NCBI GenBank assembly: GCA_009925875.1
Contig: RFQD01000037.1
Location: 1-10,398 of the forward strand
Direction: 5' to 3'
Origin: Microbacteriaceae bacterium
Lineage (GTDB): Bacteria; Actinomycetota; Actinomycetes; Actinomycetales; Microbacteriaceae
Length of the DNA stretch: 10,398 bases
This document shows, piece by piece, positions 1-6,505 of this stretch; position 1 is the first letter of the stretch; each line of letters opens with the position of its first letter. The translations under genes and the position numbers were made by a program. The notes beneath the pieces were generated by a model. The model made no database searches. It worked only from the letters and a program-made list of their open reading frames with translations, and had not been told where the DNA came from.

Positions 1-634
1 GCTCGAAGAGGGCAAGGTCGAGTCGCTCAACCTCATCATCAAGGGTGATGTCTCGGGTGCCGTCGAGGCCCTCGAAGAATCGTTGCTCAAGATTGAGGTC
101 GACGACTCGGTACAGCTTCGCATCATCCACCGCGGTGTGGGTGCGGTCACCGAGTCCGACGTCAACCTGGCCACGGTCGACAACGCCATCATCATCGGAT
201 TCAACGTGCGCCCCGACACGAAGGCGCGTGAGCGTGCCGCTCGAGAGGGTGTGGACATCCGCTTCTACAACGTCATCTACAACGCACTCGAGGACATCGA
301 GAACTCCCTTAAGGGAATGCTCAAGCCCGAGTTCGAAGAGGTGCAATCGGGTGTCGCCGAAATTCGCGAGATCTTCCGTTCGAGCAAATTCGGCAACATC
401 GCCGGATGTATCGTGCGCAGCGGAACCATCACGCGCAACTCGAAGGCACGCGTTATTCGCGAGGGAATCGTCATTGCGGATGGTTTGGCCATCGAGTCGT
501 TGCGTCGGTTCAAAGATGACGCCACCGAGGTTCGCACGGACTTCGAGTGTGGTATCGGTCTGGGCAAGTACAACGACATCCAGATCGGTGACGAAATCGA
601 AACCATCGAGATGAAGGAGAAGCCGCGCGTTTAG
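1..634 (+). CDS. infB: Translation initiation factor IF-2, C-terminal part (5' end outside the window)
   Basis: The reading frame is open from the first bases (first full codon at position 2) to the TAG at 632-634, so only about the last 210 residues are visible; the GTPase domain lies upstream. IF-2 brings initiator fMet-tRNA to the 30S subunit and promotes 50S joining. The visible part starts with the domain 3 signature [20 protein letters not shown], followed by the family-typical VGAVTESDV and [11 protein letters not shown]. It then runs through a linking helix into the C-terminal beta-barrel (C2), which binds the formyl-methionyl end of the t[30 protein letters not shown] and the ECGIGL...YNDIQIGD stretch. 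The end EMKEKPRV is normal for the family. rbfA follows after 23 nt in the same direction, the usual infB-rbfA order, so the two are probably co-transcribed. Nothing looks broken here. Identification is very secure. Confidence 0.97.
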   Translation, partial: LEEGKVESLNLIIKGDVSGAVEALEESLLKIEVDDSVQLRIIHRGVGAVTESDVNLATVDNAIIIGFNVRPDTKARERAAREGVDIRFYNVIYNALEDIENSLKGMLKPEFEEVQSGVAEIREIFRSSKFGNIAGCIVRSGTITRNSKARVIREGIVIADGLAIESLRRFKDDATEVRTDFECGIGLGKYNDIQIGDEIETIEMKEKPRV

Positions 635-657
635 TGCGGTTTCGCTGAGGAATCACG

Positions 658-1011
658 ATGGCAACCGATCACCCGCGGGCCCGCAAGCTCGGTGAACGCA
701 TCAAGGTCATTGTGGCGGAAGCCCTCGAGCGTGGCGTTGTCAAAGACGCGCGCTTGGGCTTCGTCACGATTACCGATGTGCGATGCACTGGTGACCTCCA
801 GCACGCCACGATTTTCTACACGGTCTATGGCTCCGACGAGGAGCGCACCGAAACCGAGGCCGCGTTGAAGGCCAACACCGGGCGCATCCGTGGCGAAGTT
901 GGCCGCAACCTCACCACGCGCTTGACTCCGAGCATTGAGTTCGTGCTACGTCGCAACTCGCAAAGCGTGGGATACCGCCGACCCAATGAAGAACTCAATA
1001 CGTTCGGATAG
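658..1011 (+). CDS. rbfA: 30S ribosome-binding factor A (RbfA), with an aberrant C-terminus
   Basis: RbfA is a small KH-fold protein that binds immature 30S subunits and helps mature the 5' end of 16S rRNA, and it matters for growth in the cold. The ATG at 658 has a GAGG Shine-Dalgarno 7 nt upstream. Residues 1-96 look normal: RARKLGERIKVIVAEAL (first helix), KDARLGFVTITDV, GDLQHATIFYTVYG, the kinked second helix around ALKANTGRIRGEVGRNL, and the last strand LTPSIEFV. After about residue 97 the resemblance stops. The remaining 20 residues lack the usual Ile-Asp-x-Leu-Leu helix, and the frame ends at TAG 1009-1011, giving 117 residues where actinobacterial relatives are often longer with an acidic tail. 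A coding-like acidic tail exists in another frame up to a TAA at 1086-1088 (see findings). The core fold is complete, so the protein may still work. Identity is secure; the true 3' end is not. Confidence 0.93.
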   Translation: MATDHPRARKLGERIKVIVAEALERGVVKDARLGFVTITDVRCTGDLQHATIFYTVYGSDEERTETEAALKANTGRIRGEVGRNLTTRLTPSIEFVLRRNSQSVGYRRPNEELNTFG

Positions 1012-1015
1012 AGCC

Positions 1016-1068
1016 CGTCGCGGCGCCGGATAGTGATGAGGGTGTGCAAGTTGCACCGCCGCGCGACG
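1016..1068. terminator. Possible weak hairpin between convergent rbfA and mutY
   Basis: CGTCGCGGCG at 1016-1025 can pair with 1057-1068 (CGCC, a 2-nt bulge, then GCGACG). The 31-nt loop holds a smaller GTG/CAC-type pairing. It lies between the stops of the convergent genes, where a bidirectional terminator would be expected, but there is no T-tract. The same bases may instead encode a frameshifted RbfA tail, and the two readings compete. Confidence 0.25.
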
Positions 1069-1084
1069 AGTCGGACTCACTCGC

Positions 1085-1942
1085 CTAATCCGGCAGGGAA
1101 AAAGTATCAAGCGTCGCCACGATGAGCCCATCGTCACACAGGCTCATGATGGCACGATCGCGCTGAGGCCCATTGGGCCAGGCGCGCGCCAACTCTGCGT
1201 GCGACAACGGGCCACGACTTTCACGAAGCAACTTCAACACGGCACCGCGAGCCTGGCGGTCACTCCCCTCGTACTTCGCCTGAGGGCGCCGGCGCGGTGC
1301 ATCCGAAACCGGGTATCCATCCGCTCGCCACGCACACGAGTCACTCAACGGGCAGACGTCACACGAGGGGTTGCGCGCCGTGCACACGATGGCACCGAGC
1401 TCCATCATGCCGGCATTGAATTCGGGTGACACGTCGGGGGTGGGAAGTAGCGCAGTCATGTCAGCGAGGTCTCGTGCGGTCGAGGGAGGACCTTGGTCCG
1501 ATTCACCGTGAACGGCTCGCGCAATAACGCGCCGGATGTTCGTATCCACAACCGGCTCGTGGGCGCGGAACGCGAAGACCGCGATAGCTCGAGCCGTGTA
1601 CGGTCCGACTCCGGGGAGGCGTAGCAGGGCATCCACATCGTGGGGCACTTCCCCGTTGTGCTCGGCAACGATTGTCACGGCACACGAGTGAAGCCACAGA
1701 GCTCGCCGCGGGTATCCGAGATTTTGCCACGCGCGTACGGCATCGGCGGGTGACGCGACGGCCAAGGCAGCGGGCGTCGGCCAACGCGTCAACCATTCGT
1801 CGAGTCGGGGAAGCACTCGTGAAACGGGAGTTTGCTGGAGCATGAACTCACTGACGAGCGCACCCCACGCAGTGAAGCCGTCTCGTCGCCACGGCAAATC
1901 ACGACCGTGCGCGGCAAACCATTCGACCACCTCTGATTGCAC
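1085..1942 (-). CDS. mutY: A/G-specific adenine glycosylase (MutY family, without MutT-like domain)
   Basis: This base-excision repair enzyme removes adenine mispaired with 8-oxoguanine. The product has 285 residues from a GTG at 1942-1940. Family marks are clear: LPWRR, SEFMLQQTPVSRV with the catalytic Glu32, LGYPRRALWLH, the helix-hairpin-helix LPGVGPYTA (109-117), VVDTNIRRV with catalytic Asp133, and an iron-sulfur cluster site C187-x6-C194-x2-C197-x5-C203. The C-terminal MutT-like 8-oxoG recognition domain of E. coli MutY is absent. In its place residues about 228-277 look like a small helical winged-helix segment (RQARGAVLKLLRE...QRDRAIMSL), which I recall from actinobacterial members. 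The gene converges on rbfA and diverges from truB. A leaderless start is likely: TAGGCT lies 6 nt before the GTG and no good Shine-Dalgarno is present. No damage seen. Confidence 0.93.
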   Translation of the reverse strand: MQSEVVEWFAAHGRDLPWRRDGFTAWGALVSEFMLQQTPVSRVLPRLDEWLTRWPTPAALAVASPADAVRAWQNLGYPRRALWLHSCAVTIVAEHNGEVPHDVDALLRLPGVGPYTARAIAVFAFRAHEPVVDTNIRRVIARAVHGESDQGPPSTARDLADMTALLPTPDVSPEFNAGMMELGAIVCTARNPSCDVCPLSDSCAWRADGYPVSDAPRRRPQAKYEGSDRQARGAVLKLLRESRGPLSHAELARAWPNGPQRDRAIMSLCDDGLIVATLDTFSLPD

Positions 1943-1948
1943 GATGCG

Positions 1949-1954
1949 AGCCTA
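1949..1954 (-). promoter_or_regulatory. Candidate -10 element for a leaderless mutY transcript
   Basis: On the minus strand the hexamer reads TAGGCT, matching the actinobacterial TAnnnT pattern, with 6 nt between it and the GTG start. Transcription starting about 7 nt downstream of a -10 would begin at or next to the start codon. The -35 region is weak (TTGCAC-like, spacing about 15 nt). Confidence 0.45.
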
Positions 1955-1970
1955 ATCGTGCCGTCGGCTG

Positions 1971-1984
1971 TGCAACGTGTTGCA
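1971..1984. promoter_or_regulatory. Short inverted repeat in the mutY-truB divergent region (possible operator)
   Basis: TGCAAC-GT-GTTGCA is a perfect 6+6 inverted repeat with a 2-nt spacer. It touches the truB -10-like element and lies in the -35 zone of the mutY promoter. The position suits a regulator of both promoters, but a 12-bp match can occur by chance and no regulator is identified. Confidence 0.25.
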
Positions 1985-1989
1985 ATAAT
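1984..1989 (+). promoter_or_regulatory. Candidate -10 element for a leaderless truB transcript
   Basis: AATAAT matches five of six positions of TATAAT and ends 6 nt before the truB ATG. No Shine-Dalgarno is visible in the bases before the ATG. This geometry predicts a transcript starting at or next to the start codon. No convincing -35 box is seen. Confidence 0.45.
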
Positions 1990-1995
1990 CGTCAG

Positions 1996-2913
1996 ATGGC
2001 TTCCGTGACCCCTGCGACGAAGAGTGGAATCCTCCTCGTCGACAAAGAGGGAGATTGGACGAGTCACGACGTTGTAGCGAAAGTTCGCGGTCTCGCCGGC
2101 ACGCGAAAAGTTGGACATGCCGGCACGCTCGATCCCATGGCGACCGGGTTACTCGTTGTGGGAATCAACTCTGCGACGAGACTGCTCACCTATCTCACGG
2201 GCTGCGACAAGGTCTACGAGGCGACGATTCGGCTCGGAGCATCCACGTCGACCGATGATGCCGAGGGTGAGGTGCTCGGTTACGCGCCCGCTTCCGCGCT
2301 GCAACGAGTCACACTCGTCGATATCGAGGCGGGTATCGCGCGTCTCACCGGAGACATCTCCCAGGTCCCCAGCTCCGTTAGTGCGATCAAAGTCAACGGC
2401 GAGCGTGCCTACGCGCGGGTTCGTTCGGGGGAGACGGTCGAACTCGCGCCCCGACCGGTGACGGTGTCGCGGTTTGACGCGCAAGACATTCGTTTTGATG
2501 TTGACGACCGGCACCTCATTGATGTCGATGTCGTGGTGGCGTGCTCGTCGGGCACGTACATTCGGGCGCTCGCGCGGGATCTTGGCTTTTCTCTCGGCGT
2601 GGGTGGGCACCTGACGCGTTTGCGTCGGACGCGCGTCGGCCCCTTTGATGTGGTGGATGCGCACACCCTGGCCGATCCACACCTGATTGGGAATCTCGTT
2701 CCCAACGCACTGGCCGCTCAGCGCCTGTTTCCGGTCATCGAATTGTCAACCGAATGCGCACGAGACCTCATGCACGGGAAGCGCCCAGAATTCGAGCATG
2801 TCGATTCTCCCGGTCCGTTTTCGGCGGTGTCGCCACAGGGTACGCTAATTGGGCTCGTCAAAGTGGAGTCGGGCAAGCTCGTCTCTCTCGTGAATTTTCC
2901 GGCGGACGAATGA
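1996..2913 (+). CDS. truB: tRNA pseudouridine-55 synthase TruB
   Basis: TruB converts U55 to pseudouridine in the T-loop of most tRNAs. The product has 305 residues, normal for the family. Motifs in order: GILLVDKEGDWTSHDVV (11-27), the catalytic loop KVGHAGTLDPMATGLL with Asp46, YEATIRLGASTSTDDAEGEV, QVPSSVSAIKVNGERAYARVR, CSSGTYIRALARDLG, and GHLTRLRRTRVGPF. The C-terminal part (about 245-305) is a small beta-rich domain as in actinobacterial TruBs. No Shine-Dalgarno precedes the ATG, but a -10-like AATAAT does at 1984-1989, so the message is probably leaderless. In many bacteria truB sits near infB-rbfA and before ribF, as here, with mutY inserted on the opposite strand. The stop TGA at 2911-2913 overlaps an ATG at 2910-2912. 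The gene appears intact. Confidence 0.96.
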   Translation: MASVTPATKSGILLVDKEGDWTSHDVVAKVRGLAGTRKVGHAGTLDPMATGLLVVGINSATRLLTYLTGCDKVYEATIRLGASTSTDDAEGEVLGYAPASALQRVTLVDIEAGIARLTGDISQVPSSVSAIKVNGERAYARVRSGETVELAPRPVTVSRFDAQDIRFDVDDRHLIDVDVVVACSSGTYIRALARDLGFSLGVGGHLTRLRRTRVGPFDVVDAHTLADPHLIGNLVPNALAAQRLFPVIELSTECARDLMHGKRPEFEHVDSPGPFSAVSPQGTLIGLVKVESGKLVSLVNFPADE

Positions 2914-2934
2914 GCACAGCACCGAAGAAGGAGC

Positions 2935-3309
2935 GTGGGTAGAGCCGTGTTGGAGTGGTTCACGTGGGTGCAGCTCGCCGTTGCAATCGTCGGTGGCATG
3001 CTGGCGACCATTCTCGGCCTTGTCGGTCGACGTCCGAGCGATCTCACGATGGCATTTGCCGGAGTTTCGGCCTTACTCCTGTTGGTTCAATTGGGTGTGA
3101 CGATTGCCTCGCCACTAATGGGCAACGAGCCGACTGGTTCTCTTCTCGAGTTTTACATGTACCTCATTACGGCGATTTTGATTCCTCTGGCCGCGGGCTT
3201 TTGGGCGCTCATTGACCGGACTCGATGGAGCACCGTCGTGGTCGGTGTGTCGCTCATCGTGGTCGCCATCATGCTTGCACGCATGAACGTGATTTGGTTC
3301 GTGCAGTGA
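2935..3309 (+). CDS. Small membrane protein with four predicted transmembrane segments, function unknown
   Basis: I do not recognise a named family. The 124-residue product has four hydrophobic segments at about 9-30, 37-61, 70-92 and 98-120, short loops (RRPSD, NEPTG, DRTRW), and no catalytic motif. It is an integral membrane protein placed between truB and the membrane-RibF fusion; its TGA (3307-3309) overlaps the next gene's ATG as TGATG, which implies translational coupling. The start is uncertain. GTG 2935 lies only 1 nt after the AAGGAG at 2928-2933, and GTG 2947 lies 13 nt after it; neither spacing is good. An ATG at 2910 overlapping the truB stop opens a ten-codon frame ending at TAG 2940-2942. 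Removing one G near 2937-2939 would join that frame to the membrane protein and add a basic N-terminus. A shifted start is therefore possible. Confidence 0.7.
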   Translation: MGRAVLEWFTWVQLAVAIVGGMLATILGLVGRRPSDLTMAFAGVSALLLLVQLGVTIASPLMGNEPTGSLLEFYMYLITAILIPLAAGFWALIDRTRWSTVVVGVSLIVVAIMLARMNVIWFVQ

Positions 3310-4625
3310 TGGTCGGAGAGACGTCGTCGAGCCCGGCGAAGCGCTTCCGCGGTGCGGCGAGATTACTGATTGTTGCCTACGCGATTTTGGCGCTGGCGGC
3401 GTTGGGGCGCTCCGTTTTCCAGATCATTTCCAAGTTCGACACGGCTCCACTCGCGTATGTTTTGTCGGCCGTCGCTGCCGCCGTCTACCTCGTCGTCACG
3501 GTAACCCTCGTCTTGCCTGGTCGAACGGCGCGGGCCGTGACGTGGGTGGCGTTGGTTTTTGAGCTCGCCGGTGTGCTCGGCGTTGGCACGCTGAGTGTGG
3601 TCGACCCGGCGCTTTTCCCGCACGACACCGTCTGGTCGATGTATGGACGTGGATACCTCTTTATCCCCCTTGTGCTCCCGATTGTGGGACTCGTGTGGCT
3701 CGGGCGCCAGCGTCGAGCCGGCACGGCAACCGGGCGATCATCCGTCATCACGGTCGGCAAGTTTGACGGTCTTCACCTCGGTCACATGAAGCTGATTTCC
3801 GACGTGGTCGCGATTGCTCGAGCAGAGAACCTGCAGGCCGTTGTCATCACTTTCGATCGGCATCCGGCAGAGGTTATCAATCCGGGAACGGCGCCAGCCC
3901 GGTTGGCTCACTCGGCTGCCCGAAATGACGCTCTGGTTTCCGCGGGGATCGACCTCGTGCGGGAACTCACCTTCGACGAGAAGCTCGCGAATCTGAGTCC
4001 GCAGGAATTTGTCGACCAGGTGCTGGTGGGTGATCTCGACGCGCGGGTCATCGTGGTGGGCCGCGACTTCAAGTTTGGTCGCAATGCGGCAGGGAACGTT
4101 GACGACCTCACGGACCTGGGGCTGCAGCGCGGCATCCGCGTGGTGGTGAGTGATGACGTTAAGGTCGACGGACGACGCGTGTCGTCCTCCTGGGTTCGAG
4201 AAGCGTTGGATGCGGGAGACATTCCCTTGGCCACCTCGCTACTCGGTCACACTCCCCGCGTCATCGGAGAGGTCGTGCACGGTCTCAAGCGTGGTCGCGA
4301 ACTCGGTTTTCCGACGGCGAATCTCGGTAGGGATGCGCGCGGATTCATCCCCGCGGATGGCGTCTATGCGTGTTGGGTGCATGCAGATGGCCGACGTTAT
4401 CCTGCCTCGGTTTCGATCGGGCTCAATCCGACGTTCAACGATGTCACGCACCGCAGTGTGGAGGCGTTCCTCATCGACGCGAACCTCGACCTGTACGGCA
4501 AGGTCGTGGAAGTCGAGTTCATTGAGCGGCTTCGGGGAATGATTGCCTTCCCCGGTGTTGAACCGCTCATCGCGCAGATGAATAGTGACGTGGCCACGTG
4601 TCGCACGATTCTCGGGAGTGACTGA
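3309..4625 (+). CDS. ribF: Fusion of a four-TM membrane domain with bifunctional riboflavin kinase/FAD synthetase (RibF)
   Basis: RibF phosphorylates riboflavin to FMN and adenylates FMN to FAD. The frame from ATG 3309 encodes 438 residues without a stop. Residues 1-132 form a membrane domain with hydrophobic segments at about 18-40, 47-69, 76-98 and 115-132. The basic ends KRFRGAAR and GRQRR predict both termini in the cytoplasm. Almost directly after comes an essentially complete RibF: VGKFDGLHLGH (149-159), TFDRHP (181-186), GRDFKFG, VSSSWVR (291-297) of the FMN adenylyltransferase; then GEVVHGLKRGRELGFPTANL with PTAN at 335-338 and the likely catalytic Glu385 in RSVEAFL of the flavokinase. 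RibF is normally soluble and about 310 residues. A GTG at 3693 (residue 129) could start a soluble 310-residue RibF but has no clear ribosome site. Both flanking overlaps are TGATG, so the operon is tightly coupled. RibF identity is secure; the fusion is seen in the frame but unproven as protein. Confidence 0.88.
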   Translation: MVGETSSSPAKRFRGAARLLIVAYAILALAALGRSVFQIISKFDTAPLAYVLSAVAAAVYLVVTVTLVLPGRTARAVTWVALVFELAGVLGVGTLSVVDPALFPHDTVWSMYGRGYLFIPLVLPIVGLVWLGRQRRAGTATGRSSVITVGKFDGLHLGHMKLISDVVAIARAENLQAVVITFDRHPAEVINPGTAPARLAHSAARNDALVSAGIDLVRELTFDEKLANLSPQEFVDQVLVGDLDARVIVVGRDFKFGRNAAGNVDDLTDLGLQRGIRVVVSDDVKVDGRRVSSSWVREALDAGDIPLATSLLGHTPRVIGEVVHGLKRGRELGFPTANLGRDARGFIPADGVYACWVHADGRRYPASVSIGLNPTFNDVTHRSVEAFLIDANLDLYGKVVEVEFIERLRGMIAFPGVEPLIAQMNSDVATCRTILGSD

Positions 4626-5482
4626 TGGCCGACGATGGCATCTTTGGCACGCCCTCGATTGATGGACTCGATGAGTCGAGCGATGGCGTGGCCGTGGGAG
4701 TTGTTCAATTTAGTCCTGGCCCGAATGCTCCGGACAACGTCGAAAGCATCCGCACGTTCGTGTCAACGGCGGGCGGATCGGGAGCCCGGCTTGTTGTCTT
4801 GCCCGAGTATTCGCATGCCTTTGCTGGCGCGCTCGGCGATTGGGTGTCGGCAGTTGCCGAGCCTCTCGATGGACCTTTTGTGACGGCGATTCGAGAGATT
4901 TCAGCGGAAACCGGCGTCGCCATCGTGGTGGGGATGCTCGAACGCAGCGATGACCCCGTTCGTCCGTTCAACACGCTTGTCGCGATACATCCGGAACGTG
5001 GCGTCGTGGGCGCCTACCGCAAGGTGCATCTCTACGATGCGTTTGGGGCGAGCGAGAGCACGTGGATCACTGCGGGTGATCCCGCCGCGAGTGCGGTCGT
5101 GGTCGAACTTGCCGGACTGCGAGTGGGCTTACAGACCTGTTATGACGTGCGCTTTCCTGAGGTGTCGCGCCGACTCGTGGACGCCGGGGCGGAAGTGTTG
5201 GCGATTCCGAGCGAATGGCTCGCGGGTCCGAAGAAGCCGCACCATTGGGTGGCCTTGACCGCCGCCCGTGCCATTGAGAATCTCTGCTACGTCGTGGCGG
5301 CCGACCAGATTGCTCCGGTGGCGGTGGGCATGTCGCGCATCATTTCACCGTTGGGTGAAACTCTGATTGACATGGGGCAGGATGCGGGCATCGCCATCGC
5401 CTTCGTTTCCCCGAGCGTTCTGGCTGCGGCTCGTTCGGCGAACCCGGCGCTCGAATTGCGTCGATACCGGGTAACGCCCTAG
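4625..5482 (+). CDS. Carbon-nitrogen hydrolase (nitrilase superfamily amidase)
   Basis: The 285-residue product is a nitrilase-superfamily hydrolase, enzymes that cleave amide or nitrile bonds through a Glu-Lys-Cys triad. All three are visible: Glu61 in LVVLPEYS, Lys133 in YRKVHLYDAF and Cys172 in LQTCYDVRFPE. The later PSEWLAGPKKPHHW and ARAIENLCYVVAADQ blocks also fit. The pattern is closest to the Nit/omega-amidase-like aliphatic amidase branch, whose members remove deaminated glutathione or act on alpha-keto acid amides; the substrate cannot be read from sequence. Residues 1-21 are an Asp/Ser-rich extension before the first strand (VAVGVVQFSPGP). The ATG overlaps the ribF stop as TGATG, so translation is probably coupled to ribF. 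It is cytoplasmic, with no signal peptide. The gene looks intact. Confidence 0.9.
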   Translation: MADDGIFGTPSIDGLDESSDGVAVGVVQFSPGPNAPDNVESIRTFVSTAGGSGARLVVLPEYSHAFAGALGDWVSAVAEPLDGPFVTAIREISAETGVAIVVGMLERSDDPVRPFNTLVAIHPERGVVGAYRKVHLYDAFGASESTWITAGDPAASAVVVELAGLRVGLQTCYDVRFPEVSRRLVDAGAEVLAIPSEWLAGPKKPHHWVALTAARAIENLCYVVAADQIAPVAVGMSRIISPLGETLIDMGQDAGIAIAFVSPSVLAAARSANPALELRRYRVTP

Positions 5483-5524
5483 CCGCATGCGTGAGCGGGC
5501 CAGTCACTGGGGTCTCGCCTGTGC

Positions 5525-6418
5525 ATGACTCACGTCAGGGCTGCCCGCGACTCCCGTAGTTTCTCGGTCATGCCCTTGTCTGTGACTGCCCGCTTCTGTA
5601 CCGCAATCTCCTTTGTCACCTTGCTCACCGTCTTCGTGTCGTCCTGCGTGCTCGCGTCTCCCGGTCTTGCCGCTTCCGGGGTGATCAATAACAACGGTGT
5701 TGACGTCAGCGACGTGTGGATTCGCCCCGGCAGCCCAGGATCCTCGGGGTCTGCCGGTTCGGGCTCGACGTCGACTGCGTCGCGGTGGCTTGGTCCGTAT
5801 CGCCCGACCATCCCTGTTTCATTGCGACGGGCATATTGTGTGGCGCTGATTCGTACTCCCACTTTCTGCGGGCCGGCGGCGCCAACCCCGGTTGTGCGGC
5901 CCGTCGCCCCGGTGCCGGCTATCCCGACGCTCTCGCTGCGCGATCTTTCCCACGTCGAGCCTGCGTCACCGACTCTAACGACACAGCCAGCCGGGTGGAG
6001 CATTGTCGGTTTACCGACAAATCTGATTGCGCACATATCGACACACGTCGTTTCGACGGTCGTCTTGGGACGCAGTGTCGACGTCGAGTTCACTCCCGTC
6101 CGATTTGACTGGGCATTCGGTGACGGAACCGCTGTGGCGACGTCTGGTGGGGGAGCGAGTTGGGAACAACTCGGACTGCCGGAATTCTCGGCGACGCCGA
6201 CGAGTCACCGCTACACGAGCGGGGCATCCGTTCGGCCGGTGGTGACGGTGACCTATTCCGTGCGCTATCGCTGGGTCGGTCGTGACTGGATATCGGTGGA
6301 GGGTACGCTAAATCGTGGAGCTTCGGCCCCGATTCTTTTTCTCCAAAATGCGGACACCGTGCTCGTCACGTCGCCCTGCGCGGCGTCTTCGCCGGCAGTG
6401 GGATGCGCCGGATTTTGA
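5525..6418 (+). CDS. Secreted or lipid-anchored protein with a PKD-like domain, function unknown
   Basis: The 297-residue product has an N-terminal basic stretch, a hydrophobic signal segment (about 25-50) and then a mature Ser/Gly/Pro/Thr-rich protein. Two export readings are possible: a lipobox-like VSSC at 38-41, or signal peptidase I cleavage near GLAAS (47-51). A low-complexity Gly/Ser linker (69-86) follows, then a Cys pair (Cys105, Cys115), a Pro/Val-rich hinge (117-135) and a beta-rich region. FDWAFGDGT at 194-202 is the turn motif of PKD domains, with a matching YTSGASVRPVVTVTYSV strand pair. A C-terminal Cys pair (285, 294) may form a disulfide. I recall similar proteins starting mature ASGVINNNGVDV from Microbacteriaceae, none with known function. 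An ATG at 5570 (residue 16) is an alternative start; neither has a clear Shine-Dalgarno. It probably acts outside the membrane in adhesion or wall contact, by inference from PKD domains. Confidence 0.8.
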   Translation: MTHVRAARDSRSFSVMPLSVTARFCTAISFVTLLTVFVSSCVLASPGLAASGVINNNGVDVSDVWIRPGSPGSSGSAGSGSTSTASRWLGPYRPTIPVSLRRAYCVALIRTPTFCGPAAPTPVVRPVAPVPAIPTLSLRDLSHVEPASPTLTTQPAGWSIVGLPTNLIAHISTHVVSTVVLGRSVDVEFTPVRFDWAFGDGTAVATSGGGASWEQLGLPEFSATPTSHRYTSGASVRPVVTVTYSVRYRWVGRDWISVEGTLNRGASAPILFLQNADTVLVTSPCAASSPAVGCAGF

Positions 6419-6444
6419 TTCCCAGACAACATCCAGCTAACACA

Positions 6445-6450
6445 TAGATT
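6445..6450 (+). promoter_or_regulatory. Candidate -10 element upstream of the HtrA-type protease gene
   Basis: TAGATT fits TAnnnT and sits in the 87-bp gap between the secreted protein and the protease. CAGACA at 6423-6428 is a partial -35 match at 16-nt spacing. This would give a leader of about 50 nt containing the AAGGAG at 6488-6493. Weak evidence, based on pattern only. Confidence 0.3.
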
Positions 6451-6505
6451 CCCCCCAGCGTTACCGGGCACTCTCGTTAGTGCTTGGAAGGAGCATTTGA
6501 TCACC

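Noticed and set aside
825-1137. Minus-strand reading frames opposite rbfA (74 and 63 codons)
   Set aside because: They are shadows of rbfA and its 3' region, with no ribosome site and composition unlike real proteins.
2149-2705. Long minus-strand frame (177 codons) opposite truB
   Set aside because: It is rich in Arg/His/Gly as expected for the antisense of a GC-rich gene; truB in the other strand is beyond doubt.
5500-5510. CCAGT-C-ACTGG inverted repeat between the nitrilase gene and the PKD protein gene
   Set aside because: A one-base loop cannot form a usable hairpin, and as an operator a 10-bp match has little weight on its own.
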